Shown here: positions 1 through 10,388 of the stretch, one piece after another | Position numbering within the stretch: the first letter of the stretch is position 1 | How the letters are laid out: every line of letters starts with the position of its first letter | From: Gammaproteobacteria bacterium | GTDB taxonomy: Bacteria; Pseudomonadota; Gammaproteobacteria; DSM-19610 | Length of the DNA stretch: 64,000 nucleotides | Reading direction: 5' to 3' | Assembly: GCA_015494295.1 (NCBI GenBank) | Contig: WGBO01000071.1 | Coordinates: forward strand, 22,867 to 86,866 | Made by a program: the position numbers and the translations under genes | The notes under the pieces: model-generated | Databases searched by the model: none | Told to the model about the DNA's origin: nothing | The model's input: only the letters and a program-made list of their open reading frames with translations

Positions 1-819
1 CACCAGATCCTCGGCAAGCTGGGGGACGGAACGCGCGTGCGCCACCGCGGCGCCCGCCATCATCGGCAGGTAGTAACCGGCGGTGCGTTCCAGGGTATGG
101 GACAGGGGCAGGAAGGAAAGAAACAGGTCCTGCTGGTAACAGGATACCGAGGTCACCGCGGCGTGTGCGACCGATAGCATGTTGTGGTGGCTGAGCATCA
201 CGCCCTTGGAACGTCCGGTCGTGCCTGAGGTGTAGACGATCGAGGCCAACGCGTGGGGATCGCCCTCGCGCCGCGCCGCCGGAGGCGCGGTGTCCGGCAA
301 CCAGTCCGCGACGAAGCGCAGGCGAGCATCTTCGGCCAGCGCCGCCTCGCGGTCCGCCCCGGGCGCCGTTTCCAGAACCAGTACCCGTTTCAGGGAATCG
401 TTGTGCGACAGCGCGGACGCCAGCGACTTCCACTGGCCAAGGTTCTGCACCAACAGCAGGGACACCGCGGCGTCCTCTATGATGTAGGCAATATTGTCGG
501 GCCGGTCCTCCGTATAGAGGGGCACCGTCACCAGGCCCTCGCCCAGCGCAGCCTGGTCGAAACACACCCATTCCAGACTGTTGCGCAGGCGGATTGCCAC
601 CCGGTCGCCGGCGTCGAGTCCCTCACCGGCCAGCGCCGCGCGCCAGCGCGCCACCAGCCCGGCCACCCCTTGCCAGTCGATATCGCGCCAGGCCTTCGCC
701 CGGCGGTCGAAATCGCGGTAGGCCAGGGCATCCGGCGTGCGCCGCACGCGTTCGTGGAGCAGGCCATCGAGCGTGCCGGCCGCTTCCACCGTGATCAGGT
801 CTTCCTGCCAGTCGAGCAT
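1..819 (-). CDS. AMP-dependent (long-chain) acyl-CoA synthetase, N-terminal part; runs off the left edge
   Basis: Reverse-strand reading MLDWQEDLITVEAAGTLDGLLHERVRRTPDALAYRDF...; AMP-binding signature YTSGTTGRSKGVMLSHHN; start ATG at 819. Confidence 0.9.
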   Translation of the reverse strand, partial: MLDWQEDLITVEAAGTLDGLLHERVRRTPDALAYRDFDRRAKAWRDIDWQGVAGLVARWRAALAGEGLDAGDRVAIRLRNSLEWVCFDQAALGEGLVTVPLYTEDRPDNIAYIIEDAAVSLLLVQNLGQWKSLASALSHNDSLKRVLVLETAPGADREAALAEDARLRFVADWLPDTAPPAARREGDPHALASIVYTSGTTGRSKGVMLSHHNMLSVAHAAVTSVSCYQQDLFLSFLPLSHTLERTAGYYLPMMAGAAVAHARSVPQLAEDLV

Positions 820-878
820 GACCGCTATTTGTGCATGGAATCTATGCCGATGCAACTTTTGCGGTAGAATGCGGCCCC

Positions 879-1091
879 ATGGAACTGCTAATCAACGGCC
901 AGGCGGAACAGGTGCCGGAAGGCATCACCGCCGCCGGCCTGCTGGAACGACTCGGCCTGCAGAACGAACGCCTGGCCATGGAAGTCAACCGCGAGATCCT
1001 GCCGCGCAGCCAGTTCGAAACCCATGTGTTTGCGCCGGGCGACCGCATCGAAATCGTGCGCGCCATCGGTGGTGGCTGCGCAACCCACTGA
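879..1091 (+). CDS. thiS: Sulfur carrier protein ThiS
   Basis: About 70 aa, [15 protein letters not shown]...[14 protein letters not shown]; ubiquitin-like sulfur carrier directly upstream of thiG. Confidence 0.9.
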   Translation: MELLINGQAEQVPEGITAAGLLERLGLQNERLAMEVNREILPRSQFETHVFAPGDRIEIVRAIGGGCATH

Positions 1092-1116
1092 TATATACCG
1101 CCTTCTGGAGCATCCC

Positions 1117-1929
1117 ATGTCGACTGTTATGAAATCCGCCAGCCCCACCACCGCCGACCCGCTGATGATCGACGGCGTCACCTACCAGTCGCGCCTGCTG
1201 GTCGGTACCGGCAAATACAAGGACATGGAAGAAACCCGGCTGGCCGTGGAAGCCAGCGGCGCAGAAATCGTCACCGTCGCCATCCGCCGCACCAACATCG
1301 GCCAGAATGCCGGCGAACCCAGCCTGCTCGACGTGCTGCCGCCGGACCGCTACACCTACCTGCCCAACACCGCCGGCTGCTACAGCGCCGAGGACGCGGT
1401 CCGCACCTGCCGGCTGGCGCGCGAACTGCTGGACGGCCACAATCTGGTCAAGCTGGAAGTGCTGGGCGACGAGAAAACCCTGTTCCCGGACATCATCCAG
1501 ACCCTGGAGGCCGCCGAGACCCTGATCGACGAAGGCTTCCGCATCATGGTCTACACCAACGACGACCCCATTATCGCCAAACGTTTCGAGGACATGGGCT
1601 GCGTGGCGGTCATGCCGCTGGCCGCGCCAATCGGCTCCGGCCTGGGCATCCGCAACCCCAACAATATTCGCACCATCGTCGAGAACGCCAGCGTGCCGAT
1701 CCTGGTCGACGCCGGCGTCGGCTGCGCCTCCGACGCCGCCATCGCCATGGAACTCGGCTGCGACGGCGTGCTCATGAACACCGCCATCGCCGGCGCGCAG
1801 AACCCGGTTCTCATGGCCTCCGCCATGAAAAAGGCCATCGAGGCCGGCCGAGAGTCCTACCTCGCCGGCCGCATCCCCCGCAAACGCTTCGCCAGCGCCT
1901 CATCCCCCATCGACGGCCTCTTCTTCTGA
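1117..1929 (+). CDS. thiG: Thiazole synthase ThiG
   Basis: [58 protein letters not shown]...; ThiG signature [31 protein letters not shown]. Confidence 0.97.
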   Translation: MSTVMKSASPTTADPLMIDGVTYQSRLLVGTGKYKDMEETRLAVEASGAEIVTVAIRRTNIGQNAGEPSLLDVLPPDRYTYLPNTAGCYSAEDAVRTCRLARELLDGHNLVKLEVLGDEKTLFPDIIQTLEAAETLIDEGFRIMVYTNDDPIIAKRFEDMGCVAVMPLAAPIGSGLGIRNPNNIRTIVENASVPILVDAGVGCASDAAIAMELGCDGVLMNTAIAGAQNPVLMASAMKKAIEAGRESYLAGRIPRKRFASASSPIDGLFF

Positions 1930-1951
1930 TAAAGGGGACGCCCCCCTGAAA

Positions 1952-3238
1952 TCAGGTGGGGAGCTCCTTCACGTGGAGGTCGCGCTGGGGGAAGGGAATG
2001 GAGATGCCGGCGTCCCTGAAGCCTTTCCAGATGGCGACGTTGATGTCGGAGCGGACGTTGGCGACACCCTGCTGGGGATCGCGGATCCAGACCCGGAGTT
2101 CGAGGTCGATGCCATTGTCGCCGAAGCCCATCAAGCGCGCCGCCGGTTCCGGGTCGGACAACACGCGCGGTGAGACACGGGCGGCTTCCAGCAGGATACC
2201 CATGGCCTGTTCCGGGTCGTCGTCATAGCTGATCTGCACCGGCAGCTTCACCCGCACCTTGCGATCGCTGTAACTCCAGTTGATTACCTCGGTGGTGATG
2301 AGGTTCTCGTTGGGGATCAGGGTTTCCACGCCGTCGCGGTCGCGCACCACGATATAACGCGCGCGCAATTCCTCGACCCAGCCGAACTTGTCGTTGATGC
2401 TGATGACGTCACCGGGGCGAATGGAGCGGTCGAACACCAGGATAAAACCGCTGATGAAATTGCTGGCGATACGCTGCAAACCGAAACCGATGCCGACACC
2501 GAGCGCGCCGCCAAACACGGTGAGCGCGCCAAGGTCGATGCCGACGGCGCTCAGCGACAACAGCGCCGCCAGGGTATAGAGTCCGAACTTGCTGGTCTTG
2601 ACCAGGCCGATACGGACCCCGGGGCTGATGAATTCGGAGCGCGCCAGGCCCTGCTCGATGACCGACGACAGCCAGGTGGCCATCACCATCAGCGCGCCCA
2701 CCGCCACGCCCAGTTGCAACAGGGTATAGAGCGACACGCGGATATTGCCGAAGGAATAGCCGAAGGCGTCCAGGGCGCGAATCACGTCCGGCAACCAGCC
2801 GACCAGGTGCAGGGCGACCAGCACCCAGATAGAGGTGCTGATCAGGTTTTCCCAGGCCTTGACCGCCGGCCCGGGACGCAGCGCCTTGCGCAACACGTAC
2901 ACCACCAGCCGCACCATGGCCAGCGACAGCATCAGGGGCACCGCAAAGTTCAGCAGGGTGACATCGACGCCCAGCGATTCGAGGATGGCGCGACCAACCA
3001 GCGCGCCAAGCAACAGACTGAGGGGGAAGACGATGCGCTGCAGGCTGCGCAGGGTGATGCGGCGGAAGGTGCGCGTACCCTCGTCCGAGGTACTTTCCAG
3101 CAGATAACGCCCCAGTGTGCGGTGCACCGTGAGCGCGCCAACGGCCGCCAGCGCCAGCACCAGCAGTTCCCAGCCGAGAGCCATGTAGTCGATACGGGCG
3201 ACCCAGCCCTGAAGTTTGTCCAGATACGCGTCAAACAA
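1952..3238 (-). CDS. MscS-family mechanosensitive ion channel
   Basis: [29 protein letters not shown]...[18 protein letters not shown]; probable TTG start at 3238 (longer ORF track start looks spurious). Confidence 0.85.
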   Translation of the reverse strand: MFDAYLDKLQGWVARIDYMALGWELLVLALAAVGALTVHRTLGRYLLESTSDEGTRTFRRITLRSLQRIVFPLSLLLGALVGRAILESLGVDVTLLNFAVPLMLSLAMVRLVVYVLRKALRPGPAVKAWENLISTSIWVLVALHLVGWLPDVIRALDAFGYSFGNIRVSLYTLLQLGVAVGALMVMATWLSSVIEQGLARSEFISPGVRIGLVKTSKFGLYTLAALLSLSAVGIDLGALTVFGGALGVGIGFGLQRIASNFISGFILVFDRSIRPGDVISINDKFGWVEELRARYIVVRDRDGVETLIPNENLITTEVINWSYSDRKVRVKLPVQISYDDDPEQAMGILLEAARVSPRVLSDPEPAARLMGFGDNGIDLELRVWIRDPQQGVANVRSDINVAIWKGFRDAGISIPFPQRDLHVKELPT

Positions 3239-3270
3239 GGCCGTATAATCCCCCGTCTCGGACCAGCACC

Positions 3271-3996
3271 ATGAATGACAGCAAACATAACACAGACCGG
3301 CCGTTGCGGCGCATCCGCTCCTTCGTGCGACGCGAGGGCCGGCTGACGCCCGGGCAGCAGCACGCGCTCGACACCCTGTGGCCGCGCTACGGCCTGGCAT
3401 TCGATGCCGAGCCCGACTTCAGCCACCCTTCCGGCAAACCGGCGCCCCTGACGCTGGAAATCGGCTTTGGCAACGGCGACAGCCTGGCGGAGATGGCCGC
3501 GGCCGACCCGGCCGGCCTATATATAGGTATCGAGGTACACCGCCCCGGCGTCGGACGCCTGCTCAAGACCCTCGACGCGCGCGGCATCGACAATGTACGC
3601 GTTTACTGCCACGACGCCGTCGAGGTGCTGGAACAGCGAATCCCGGACGGCAGCCTGACGCGGGTTCTGCTGTTTTTCCCCGACCCCTGGCACAAGACCC
3701 GCCATCACAAACGGCGCATCGTGCAGCCCGAATTCGTGTCGCTGGTCGCCCGCAAGCTGCGTCCCGGCGGCCATTTTCACATGGCGACCGACTGGCAGCC
3801 CTACGCGGAACACATGCTGGCGGTGATGCGCGCCGCTCCGGGGTTCCGCAACATCAGCCCCGCCGGCGACTATGTCGAACGCCCCGCCTACCGCCCGGTG
3901 ACCAGGTTCGAACGCCGCGGACAACGCCTGGGGCACGGCGTGTACGACCTGATATTCGAGCGCACAGACGGGGGCGACGAGCAACACCCTGACTAA
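3271..3996 (+). CDS. trmB: tRNA (guanine-N7-)-methyltransferase TrmB
   Basis: [37 protein letters not shown] motifs. Confidence 0.95.
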   Translation: MNDSKHNTDRPLRRIRSFVRREGRLTPGQQHALDTLWPRYGLAFDAEPDFSHPSGKPAPLTLEIGFGNGDSLAEMAAADPAGLYIGIEVHRPGVGRLLKTLDARGIDNVRVYCHDAVEVLEQRIPDGSLTRVLLFFPDPWHKTRHHKRRIVQPEFVSLVARKLRPGGHFHMATDWQPYAEHMLAVMRAAPGFRNISPAGDYVERPAYRPVTRFERRGQRLGHGVYDLIFERTDGGDEQHPD

Positions 3997-4181
3997 TCAG
4001 TTACTTACGCCAGCATTGGCGCCCATGTCGCAAAAATGGTTCAATACGCCGTTCCGGCTTCCGGCCGGGGTCGCGGAAGCCCACCGCTCGTTCAGTACGC
4101 GACACAGAAAAATTTTCAGCAACCGGCCAGGGAACGCGCGGGTTGCCTACGCTTTTCAGTAACAGGTTTGAGGAGAGTTGT

Positions 4182-5060
4182 ATGTCCAAGAAGCATCCCG
4201 TGATCGCGGTGACCGGTTCCTCCGGCGCCGGCACCACTACCGTGAAAGTCGCGTTCGAGCACATCTTCCGCCGCGAGGGCGTCAACCCGGCCGTCATCGA
4301 GGGTGACAGTTACCACCGCTACGACCGTGTCGCCATGAAGGCCGCCATGGAAGAAGCTGAAAAGAGCGGCAACCGCAACTTCAGCCACTTCGGCCCCGAA
4401 GCCAACCTGTTCGACAAGCTCGCGGAAACCTTCAAGCAGTATGGCGAAACCGGCAGTTGCGAGCGCCGCTACTACCTGCACAGCGATGAGGAAGCCGAGC
4501 CGTTCGGCCAGAAGCCCGGTGAATTCACGCCCTGGGAGGAAATCCCGCCCGGCACCGACCTGCTGTTCTACGAAGGCCTGCACGGCGGTGTGGTCGACGG
4601 CACGGTCAATGTCGCCCAGTACGTCGACCTGCTGATCGGCGTGGTGCCGATCGTCAACCTCGAGTGGATCCAGAAGATCCACCGCGACTGCGCGCAGCGC
4701 GGCTACTCCGCCGAAGCGGTAACCGACACCATCCTGCGCCGCATGTACGACTACGTGCACTACATCACGCCACAGTTCTCGCGCACCGACATCAACTTCC
4801 AGCGCGTGCCGACGGTCGACACCTCCAATCCCTTCATCGCCCGCGACATCCCGACGCCCGACGAGAGCTTCGTGGTGATCCGCTTCCGCGATCCGAAGAA
4901 ACTGGACGTGGACTTCCCCTACCTGCTGAACATGCTGGAAGGCTCGTTCATGTCGCGCCGCAACAGCATCGTCGTGCCCGGCGGCAAGATGGGCTTCGCC
5001 ATGGAGATCATCCTGGCGCCGATCATCGAACGCATGATCGACGAAAAGAAGTCCGCCTGA
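4182..5060 (+). CDS. prk: Phosphoribulokinase
   Basis: MSKKHPVIAVTGSSGAGTTTVKVAFEHIFRREGVNPAVIEGDSYHRYDR...; class I PRK, Calvin cycle. Confidence 0.95.
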   Translation: MSKKHPVIAVTGSSGAGTTTVKVAFEHIFRREGVNPAVIEGDSYHRYDRVAMKAAMEEAEKSGNRNFSHFGPEANLFDKLAETFKQYGETGSCERRYYLHSDEEAEPFGQKPGEFTPWEEIPPGTDLLFYEGLHGGVVDGTVNVAQYVDLLIGVVPIVNLEWIQKIHRDCAQRGYSAEAVTDTILRRMYDYVHYITPQFSRTDINFQRVPTVDTSNPFIARDIPTPDESFVVIRFRDPKKLDVDFPYLLNMLEGSFMSRRNSIVVPGGKMGFAMEIILAPIIERMIDEKKSA

Positions 5061-5084
5061 ACGGCTGACCCGGGAACGCAAACG

Positions 5085-5120
5085 CGGGGGGCGCGCGGCC
5101 ACAGGCCGACGCCCCCTTTT
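5085..5120 (+). terminator. Rho-independent terminator after prk
   Basis: GGGGGCG(CGC)GGCC ACA GGCC(GA)CGCCCCC followed by TTTT. Confidence 0.6.
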
Positions 5121-5135
5121 CGTCAGGCCAGGAAA

Positions 5136-6263
5136 ATGCCAGAAACACCTTCATTCATGCTCGGACACGCCCAGTCGCCGCACTGGGACAAGGCAACGGA
5201 GCAATGCCTGCAACAGATAGGCTACGTGCCGCCGGAGGCCAATATCGGCTTCCTGTACGTCACCGATCCGTTCGCCGACATGGTTCAGGTAATCCTCGAA
5301 CAGTTGCGCGAGGAAACCGGCGTGGCCCACTGGGTGGGCACCGTCGGCATCGGCATCTGCGCCACCGGCAAGGAATACCTCCAGACTTCGGCCATGGCGG
5401 TGATGATCGGCTGTCTGCCCGACGACAGCTTTCGCATCCTGCCCTTCTACAACCGCGCCGCCGACAATCTGCCAGGAAGCTGGGACACCTGGCTGACCCG
5501 CTCCAGCACGCATGTCGCGGTGCTGCACGGCGACCCCGCCAACGGCAGCCTGCCGCAACTGCTGGCGCAACTGGACGCCTCGCTGCCCGGTGGCTTCCTG
5601 GTGGGCGGCCTCAGTTCCTCGCACGGCGCCCACCCCCAGATCGCCGACGAAGTGCTGGACGGCGGCCTGTCCGGCGTGGTGTTCAATGACCGCCAGCCAA
5701 TCCTCACCGGCCTCACCCAGGGCTGTTCGCCGATCGCCGAAAAGCGTGTCATCACCGACTGCGACAACAACGTCATCAACCGTATCGACGACCGGCCGGC
5801 GCTGGACGTGCTCAAGGAGGATATCGGCGAGATTCTCGCCCGCGACCTGAACCGCGCCGCCGGTTATATCTTCGCCGGCCTGCCGATCCGCCAGTCGGAC
5901 ACGGGCGACTACCTGGTACGCAACCTGATCGGCGTGGACAGCGAAGGCGGCCGCATCGCCATCGGCGACATCGTGGCGCCCGGGCAACCCATCCAGTTCT
6001 GCCGGCGCGATGGCAAGACCGCCTGGGAAGACATGCGCCGCATGCTCGACGAACTGGACGAGCGACTGGAAACGCCGCCGCGCGGCGGCCTCTATTTCTC
6101 CTGCCTGGGACGCGGCAAGGAGCTGTTCGGCGAGGAATCCGCGGAACTGGAGATGATCCGCCGCAAGCTCGGCGATTTCCCGCTGGTGGGCTTCTTCGCC
6201 AACGGCGAGATCTCCAACCAGCGCCTGTACGGCTACACCGGCGTGCTGGTGCTGTTCGCCTAG
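5136..6263 (+). CDS. FIST N/C-domain signal-transduction protein
   Basis: FIST-type layout: ...AVLHGDPANGSLPQLLAQLDASLPGGFLVGGLSSS...; C-terminal GLYFSCLGRGKELFGEESAELEMIRRKLGDFPLVGFFANGEI. Confidence 0.85.
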   Translation: MPETPSFMLGHAQSPHWDKATEQCLQQIGYVPPEANIGFLYVTDPFADMVQVILEQLREETGVAHWVGTVGIGICATGKEYLQTSAMAVMIGCLPDDSFRILPFYNRAADNLPGSWDTWLTRSSTHVAVLHGDPANGSLPQLLAQLDASLPGGFLVGGLSSSHGAHPQIADEVLDGGLSGVVFNDRQPILTGLTQGCSPIAEKRVITDCDNNVINRIDDRPALDVLKEDIGEILARDLNRAAGYIFAGLPIRQSDTGDYLVRNLIGVDSEGGRIAIGDIVAPGQPIQFCRRDGKTAWEDMRRMLDELDERLETPPRGGLYFSCLGRGKELFGEESAELEMIRRKLGDFPLVGFFANGEISNQRLYGYTGVLVLFA

Positions 6264-6271
6264 CGGCGCCC

Positions 6272-6299
6272 TTGCCGGCACGGACATCCGGTCTATACT
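6272..6299 (+). promoter_or_regulatory. Candidate sigma70 promoter for the small ORF at 6399
   Basis: TTGCCG (6272-6277), 16-nt spacer, TATACT (6294-6299). Confidence 0.45.
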
Positions 6300-6398
6300 T
6301 GGAACAGACCGGCGGGTTTCGGCCCGGCGGTTGGTGCGTGCACCTGTTTGCCTGGGCACGCTGTCCCGCAGCAACATGGAACTTCACGCCAGCCTGTC

Positions 6399-6665
6399 AT
6401 GCCCCACCTGATGGAAAATATCGAACGCTACCTGATGTCCTGCCGGGAACTGACCGCCTTCTGCACCCAGAACGGCTGGATCGACACGCGTTCGCTCTAC
6501 TATGAAATTATTGAGCAGAACGACCACCAGGTCATCGCGCTGGTGCAGTTCGACGAAGTGCTGATGGAGGGCTCCGGCAGCCACGCCAGCCGCCTGCCCT
6601 GCCAGGGGCGGCTGCGGCTCACCCTCGACCATTATGGCGAGGTGTGCCGCGCCGAGCTGCTCTAG
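6399..6665 (+). CDS. Small conserved-looking hypothetical protein
   Basis: MPHLMENIERYLMSCRELTAFCTQNGWIDTRSLYYEIIEQNDHQVIALVQFDEVLMEGSGS...; intact ORF behind a candidate promoter. Confidence 0.6.
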   Translation: MPHLMENIERYLMSCRELTAFCTQNGWIDTRSLYYEIIEQNDHQVIALVQFDEVLMEGSGSHASRLPCQGRLRLTLDHYGEVCRAELL

Positions 6666-6671
6666 CGCGGC

Positions 6672-7181
6672 TTACATCGCCACGTAACCCTCGCGCCGCA
6701 GCCTTTCCACCTCGTCAGGACCGTAAGGCACCTGGCGCAGAAAAGCCGGCACCTCGTCACTGCCGATACCACGCACGCGCATCTGGGTCTGGCAAATACT
6801 GATATCCACGGCGCCAAACGCTGCCAGGCGGGCGGCACGGTCGACCAGATCCTTGTAGCGGTCATAGTTCTTCAGGGCGAAAAACTCCACCTCCGGCCCG
6901 TGCAACACCAGCGAGATGACGGGCTGTTCACCCTTGCTCCGGGGGTGGTCCAGCAATGCCTCCACCCGGTCGAACAGCAACGCCAACGCCTCCTCGCTGT
7001 GCACCGAGATGTCGGCGTACCGGCGCAGCGGGGCCCGCCGCTGTGGGGGAACGATGGCGTCCAACGGCGGTCGCGCGGCGCGGGTGGCCGGCGCGCCGGC
7101 CGGCGTCGGCGCGGACAGGTAGTCCGCGGCAAACCAGAACAACACCACCACCAATACGAATATCAGCAGGTTACGCCACAT
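6672..7181 (-). CDS. Membrane-anchored hypothetical protein (DsrE-like C-terminal region possible)
   Basis: MWRNLLIFVLVVVLFWFAADYL N-terminal TM; VISLVLHGPEVEFFALKNYDRYKDLVDRAARLAAFGAVDISICQTQMR resembles DsrE-type folds. Confidence 0.55.
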   Translation of the reverse strand: MWRNLLIFVLVVVLFWFAADYLSAPTPAGAPATRAARPPLDAIVPPQRRAPLRRYADISVHSEEALALLFDRVEALLDHPRSKGEQPVISLVLHGPEVEFFALKNYDRYKDLVDRAARLAAFGAVDISICQTQMRVRGIGSDEVPAFLRQVPYGPDEVERLRREGYVAM

Positions 7182-7295
7182 GCAGCTTGTTCTCCGCCAT
7201 CCGGCCACGAGGGAATACAACCATGTTGTAACAGGGTACGACAGCACGCAACCACATCCGTTACAATTTCGCAGAATTGAAAAACAACGAGATGG

Positions 7296-8372
7296 ATGCG
7301 CCCGATGTCAGCACTGCCCGACCAGATGTCCGACCAGGCTCGAAAACAGGTAGCCGCCTGGCTGCTGCTGTGCTGTTTCATGATCTTTGCCATGGTCATT
7401 CTCGGGGGTGTCACGCGCCTGACGGGCTCGGGGCTGTCGATGGTGGAATGGGATCCCATTTTCGGCTTTGTCCCGCCGCTGAACGAACAGGCCTGGCAGG
7501 AGGTATTCGAGAAATACCAGGCCTCTCCCGAGTACCGGAAGATCAACGTCGGCATGGACCTGCACGGTTTCAAGTCGATCTACTGGTTCGAATTCTCACA
7601 CCGGGTGCTGGGCCGCTCCATCGGCACGGTCTTCCTGATCCCCTTCCTGTATTTTCTGTGGCGCGGCATGCTCACCCGGCGCTGGGTGCCGCGGCTAGCG
7701 TTCGCTTTCGTGCTCGGTGGCCTTCAGGGCCTGCTGGGCTGGTACATGGTAAAGAGCGGCCTGATCGATCGTCCGCACGTCAGCCAGTACCGCCTGACCG
7801 CGCACCTGGGTCTGGCGCTGGTGATTTACTGCTACCTGTTATGGCTGCTGTTCGACCTGCTGGCGCCGCAACCGGAACCGCCTGAAGTCAGCAGGCAGGT
7901 GCGAGGGCCGGCACGCTGGCTGTTCGCGCTGGCCGCGACCACGGTGCTGTCCGGCGGGTTCGTCGCCGGGCTGAAGGCGGGGCATGCCTACAACACCTTC
8001 CCGAAAATGGGCGACCAGTGGCTGCCCCCGGCAGGCTGGATGCTGGAACCCTGGTGGCGCAACCTGTTCGAAAACATCGCCACCGTGCAATTCGACCACC
8101 GCGTGCTCGCCACCCTGACTTTCACCGGGCTGCTGGTGCTCGGCCTGCGCTACCGCGGCCGGGTACGCACCCGCGCCACCCGGATAGCCCTGAACCTGCT
8201 GATGCTGGTCACGGTGGTGCAGGTCGGCCTTGGCATTTCCACCCTGTTGCTGCGCGTGCCGGTGCCACTGGCCTCGCTGCACCAGGCCGGCGCCCTGACC
8301 TTGCTGACGGTGTTGCTGTTCGTCAATCACCGCTTTCGCCGCCTGTCCGCCACGAGCGCGGCAACGCGCTGA
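7296..8372 (+). CDS. ctaA: Heme A synthase, COX15/CtaA family
   Basis: VILGGVTRLTGSGLSMVEWDP...FSHRVLGRSIGTVFLIP...AGHAYNTFPKMGDQWLPP; multiple TM. Confidence 0.93.
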   Translation: MRPMSALPDQMSDQARKQVAAWLLLCCFMIFAMVILGGVTRLTGSGLSMVEWDPIFGFVPPLNEQAWQEVFEKYQASPEYRKINVGMDLHGFKSIYWFEFSHRVLGRSIGTVFLIPFLYFLWRGMLTRRWVPRLAFAFVLGGLQGLLGWYMVKSGLIDRPHVSQYRLTAHLGLALVIYCYLLWLLFDLLAPQPEPPEVSRQVRGPARWLFALAATTVLSGGFVAGLKAGHAYNTFPKMGDQWLPPAGWMLEPWWRNLFENIATVQFDHRVLATLTFTGLLVLGLRYRGRVRTRATRIALNLLMLVTVVQVGLGISTLLLRVPVPLASLHQAGALTLLTVLLFVNHRFRRLSATSAATR

Positions 8373-8422
8373 ATCCGTCGACACGGCGGAAATTGCCTCC
8401 GTCCCCTTTTTTGGAGCATGAA

Positions 8423-8447
8423 AAAGCCCGGCGCCTGGCCGGGCTTT
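8423..8447. terminator. Bidirectional hairpin terminator between convergent ctaA and cytochrome c
   Basis: AAAGCCCGGC GCCTG GCCGGGCTTT. Confidence 0.7.
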
Positions 8448-8470
8448 GGAGGTACTGCGTGGGCGCGCTG

Positions 8471-8776
8471 TCAGAGCGACGAGAAGTACGCGGCCAGGTT
8501 GGCGATATCGGCATCGCTCAACGGCTTGGCCATGCCGGACATGGTTGGATCCTTGCGGGTTCCGTCACGGAAGGCCTTCAACTGCTTGGCCAGGTAGGCT
8601 TCCTTCTGGCCGGCCAGGTTCGGCCACATGGGATTGGAGCTGATGCCCTTGGCGCCATGGCAACCCGCACACATGGAAGCCTTGGCCTTGCCGGCAGCGG
8701 CATCGCCACCCGCCATGCTGACGCTGGCTCCAAACAACAAGACACTTCCTGCAACTGCTACTAACACCTTCTTCAT
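8471..8776 (-). CDS. Small periplasmic class I cytochrome c (c553/c4-like)
   Basis: [22 protein letters not shown] signal peptide; CAGCH heme motif; distal Met region [24 protein letters not shown]. Confidence 0.9.
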   Translation of the reverse strand: MKKVLVAVAGSVLLFGASVSMAGGDAAAGKAKASMCAGCHGAKGISSNPMWPNLAGQKEAYLAKQLKAFRDGTRKDPTMSGMAKPLSDADIANLAAYFSSL

Positions 8777-8849
8777 GATTTCACTCCAGACACGGTCGTT
8801 GTGGATAAAACTGGTTCCGTATTCTGTCAGACCAGCCCGGTGCTGTAAA

Positions 8850-8863
8850 TTGACCTTGATCAA
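8850..8863 (-). promoter_or_regulatory. FNR/ANR-type box upstream of the cytochrome c gene
   Basis: TTGACCTTGATCAA, one mismatch to TTGATNNNNATCAA; centre about 42 nt upstream of the inferred TSS behind the candidate -10 (CAGAAT/AGAATA, minus strand). Confidence 0.55.
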
Positions 8864-9052
8864 ACAGCGATTTTATGTAACATCAGTAAATTAATAAGGA
8901 TATCAAATAACTTTCAGGGTACTCGACCCTGCCTGGGCCTTTTCGTCCATATCGTGTGGACGATGTCGTGTTCGCCCCGCCCCGCAGCCCAGCATGCCTG
9001 CAACGTATTAATAATATGGATATTTCACGGGAAGCACAGGAACGAGACCTTC

Positions 9053-9913
9053 ATGCCGATCGACGCCAAAGACCTGATCTCCGACAGCCTCGAACTCGCC
9101 TCCCTGCCCGCAGTGGTCATGACGGCCATCGACATGCTCAACAACCCCGGCACCTCGGCCTCGGATATCGGCGAGGTGATCAGCCAGGATCCGGCGCTCT
9201 CGATCAAACTGCTGAGAATCGTCAACAGCGCCTTCTACGGTTTCCCCTCCCGGATCGACACCATATCGCGCGCCATCACCATCGTTGGCACGCGTGAACT
9301 GACCGACCTGATCCTGGGGTCGAGCGCCATACAGGTCTTCTCGCGACTGCCCAACCGGCTGATCAACATGCGGCAGTTCTGGGAACACAGCCTCTACGCC
9401 GGCGTGGTAGCGCGCATCCTGGCGCGTTATCTGCGCGCACCCAATACCGAACGCTGCTTTGTCACCGGCCTGCTTCACGACATCGGCACACTGATCCTGT
9501 GCCGGCAGGCGCCTGACAAAACCGCGGAAGCACTGGAGATCGCCCGCTCACGGCACATTCCGCTGCACATCGCCGAACGCGAGGTGTTCGGTTTCGACCA
9601 CGGCACGGTGGGTGCCGAACTGATGCGTCAGTGGAAGCTGCCGGACAGTTTTGTCGCGGCCGCCCGCCATCACCACCAGCCCTCGGCCAGTGAAAACTTC
9701 AGGCTGGAAACCGCCACCATCCACCTCGCCGATGTCATCACCGGCATGGTGCACCCGGCGGCGGCCGACACCGGACAGCCGCCACTGCTGGAACCGGGCG
9801 CCTGGGAACTTACCGGCCTGTCTATAGAAATCGTCGAAGCCGTGTCCGCCGAGGCCGACCTGCAATTTGAGGAAGCCTGCGCTGTCATCCTGCCGCGGGA
9901 ACTGGCCGCCTGA
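9053..9913 (+). CDS. HDOD domain-containing protein
   Basis: LPAVVMTAIDMLNNPGTSASDIGEVISQDPALSIKLLRIVNSAFYGFPSRIDTISRAITIVGTRELTDLILG. Confidence 0.92.
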   Translation: MPIDAKDLISDSLELASLPAVVMTAIDMLNNPGTSASDIGEVISQDPALSIKLLRIVNSAFYGFPSRIDTISRAITIVGTRELTDLILGSSAIQVFSRLPNRLINMRQFWEHSLYAGVVARILARYLRAPNTERCFVTGLLHDIGTLILCRQAPDKTAEALEIARSRHIPLHIAEREVFGFDHGTVGAELMRQWKLPDSFVAAARHHHQPSASENFRLETATIHLADVITGMVHPAAADTGQPPLLEPGAWELTGLSIEIVEAVSAEADLQFEEACAVILPRELAA

Positions 9914-9927
9914 ACGCGGTCCGATCT

Positions 9928-10314
9928 TCAGCCCAGCAGATCGCGCACCTTTTCCAGCCTGGCGCGCACCTGGCCGGCGAGATCCTTCACACCTTCCTTC
10001 TCCACCAGTCCGAGCACGGCCGCGGGGTCCATGAACGCCACGGTGATACTGCCGTCGTCTTCCTCGCGCACTACGACGTTGCAGGGCAGCAGCAAACCGA
10101 TATCGGGGTCGGCGTTGATGGCCTCGTTCGCCAGTTTCGGGTTGCAAGCACCGAGGATGGTATAGGGCTTGCGGTCGACATCGATCTTCTTCTTGAGCGT
10201 GGCCTTGACATCGATGGTCGTCAACACCCCGAAACCCTCGGTCTTGAGCGCTTCCGTGACCTTCTCGATGGCCTCGTCAAAACCGCAATCCATCTTCACA
10301 CTGAATCCGTACAT
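9928..10314 (-). CDS. DUF302 domain-containing protein
   Basis: MYGFSVKMDCGFDEAIEKVTEALKTEGFGVLTTIDVKATLKKKIDVDRKPYTILGACNPKLANEAINADPDIGLLLPCNVVVRE. Confidence 0.92.
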   Translation of the reverse strand: MYGFSVKMDCGFDEAIEKVTEALKTEGFGVLTTIDVKATLKKKIDVDRKPYTILGACNPKLANEAINADPDIGLLLPCNVVVREEDDGSITVAFMDPAAVLGLVEKEGVKDLAGQVRARLEKVRDLLG

Positions 10315-10388
10315 GATCCTGCTCCTCGACTGGTAAGAAATGGGGATTGATTGTACCGGATAGCCACCGGCGGGGTAGACTGGTGCAT

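Noticed and set aside
820-878. TPP riboswitch ahead of thiSG
   Set aside because: The 59-nt gap is too short and I see no THI-box core.
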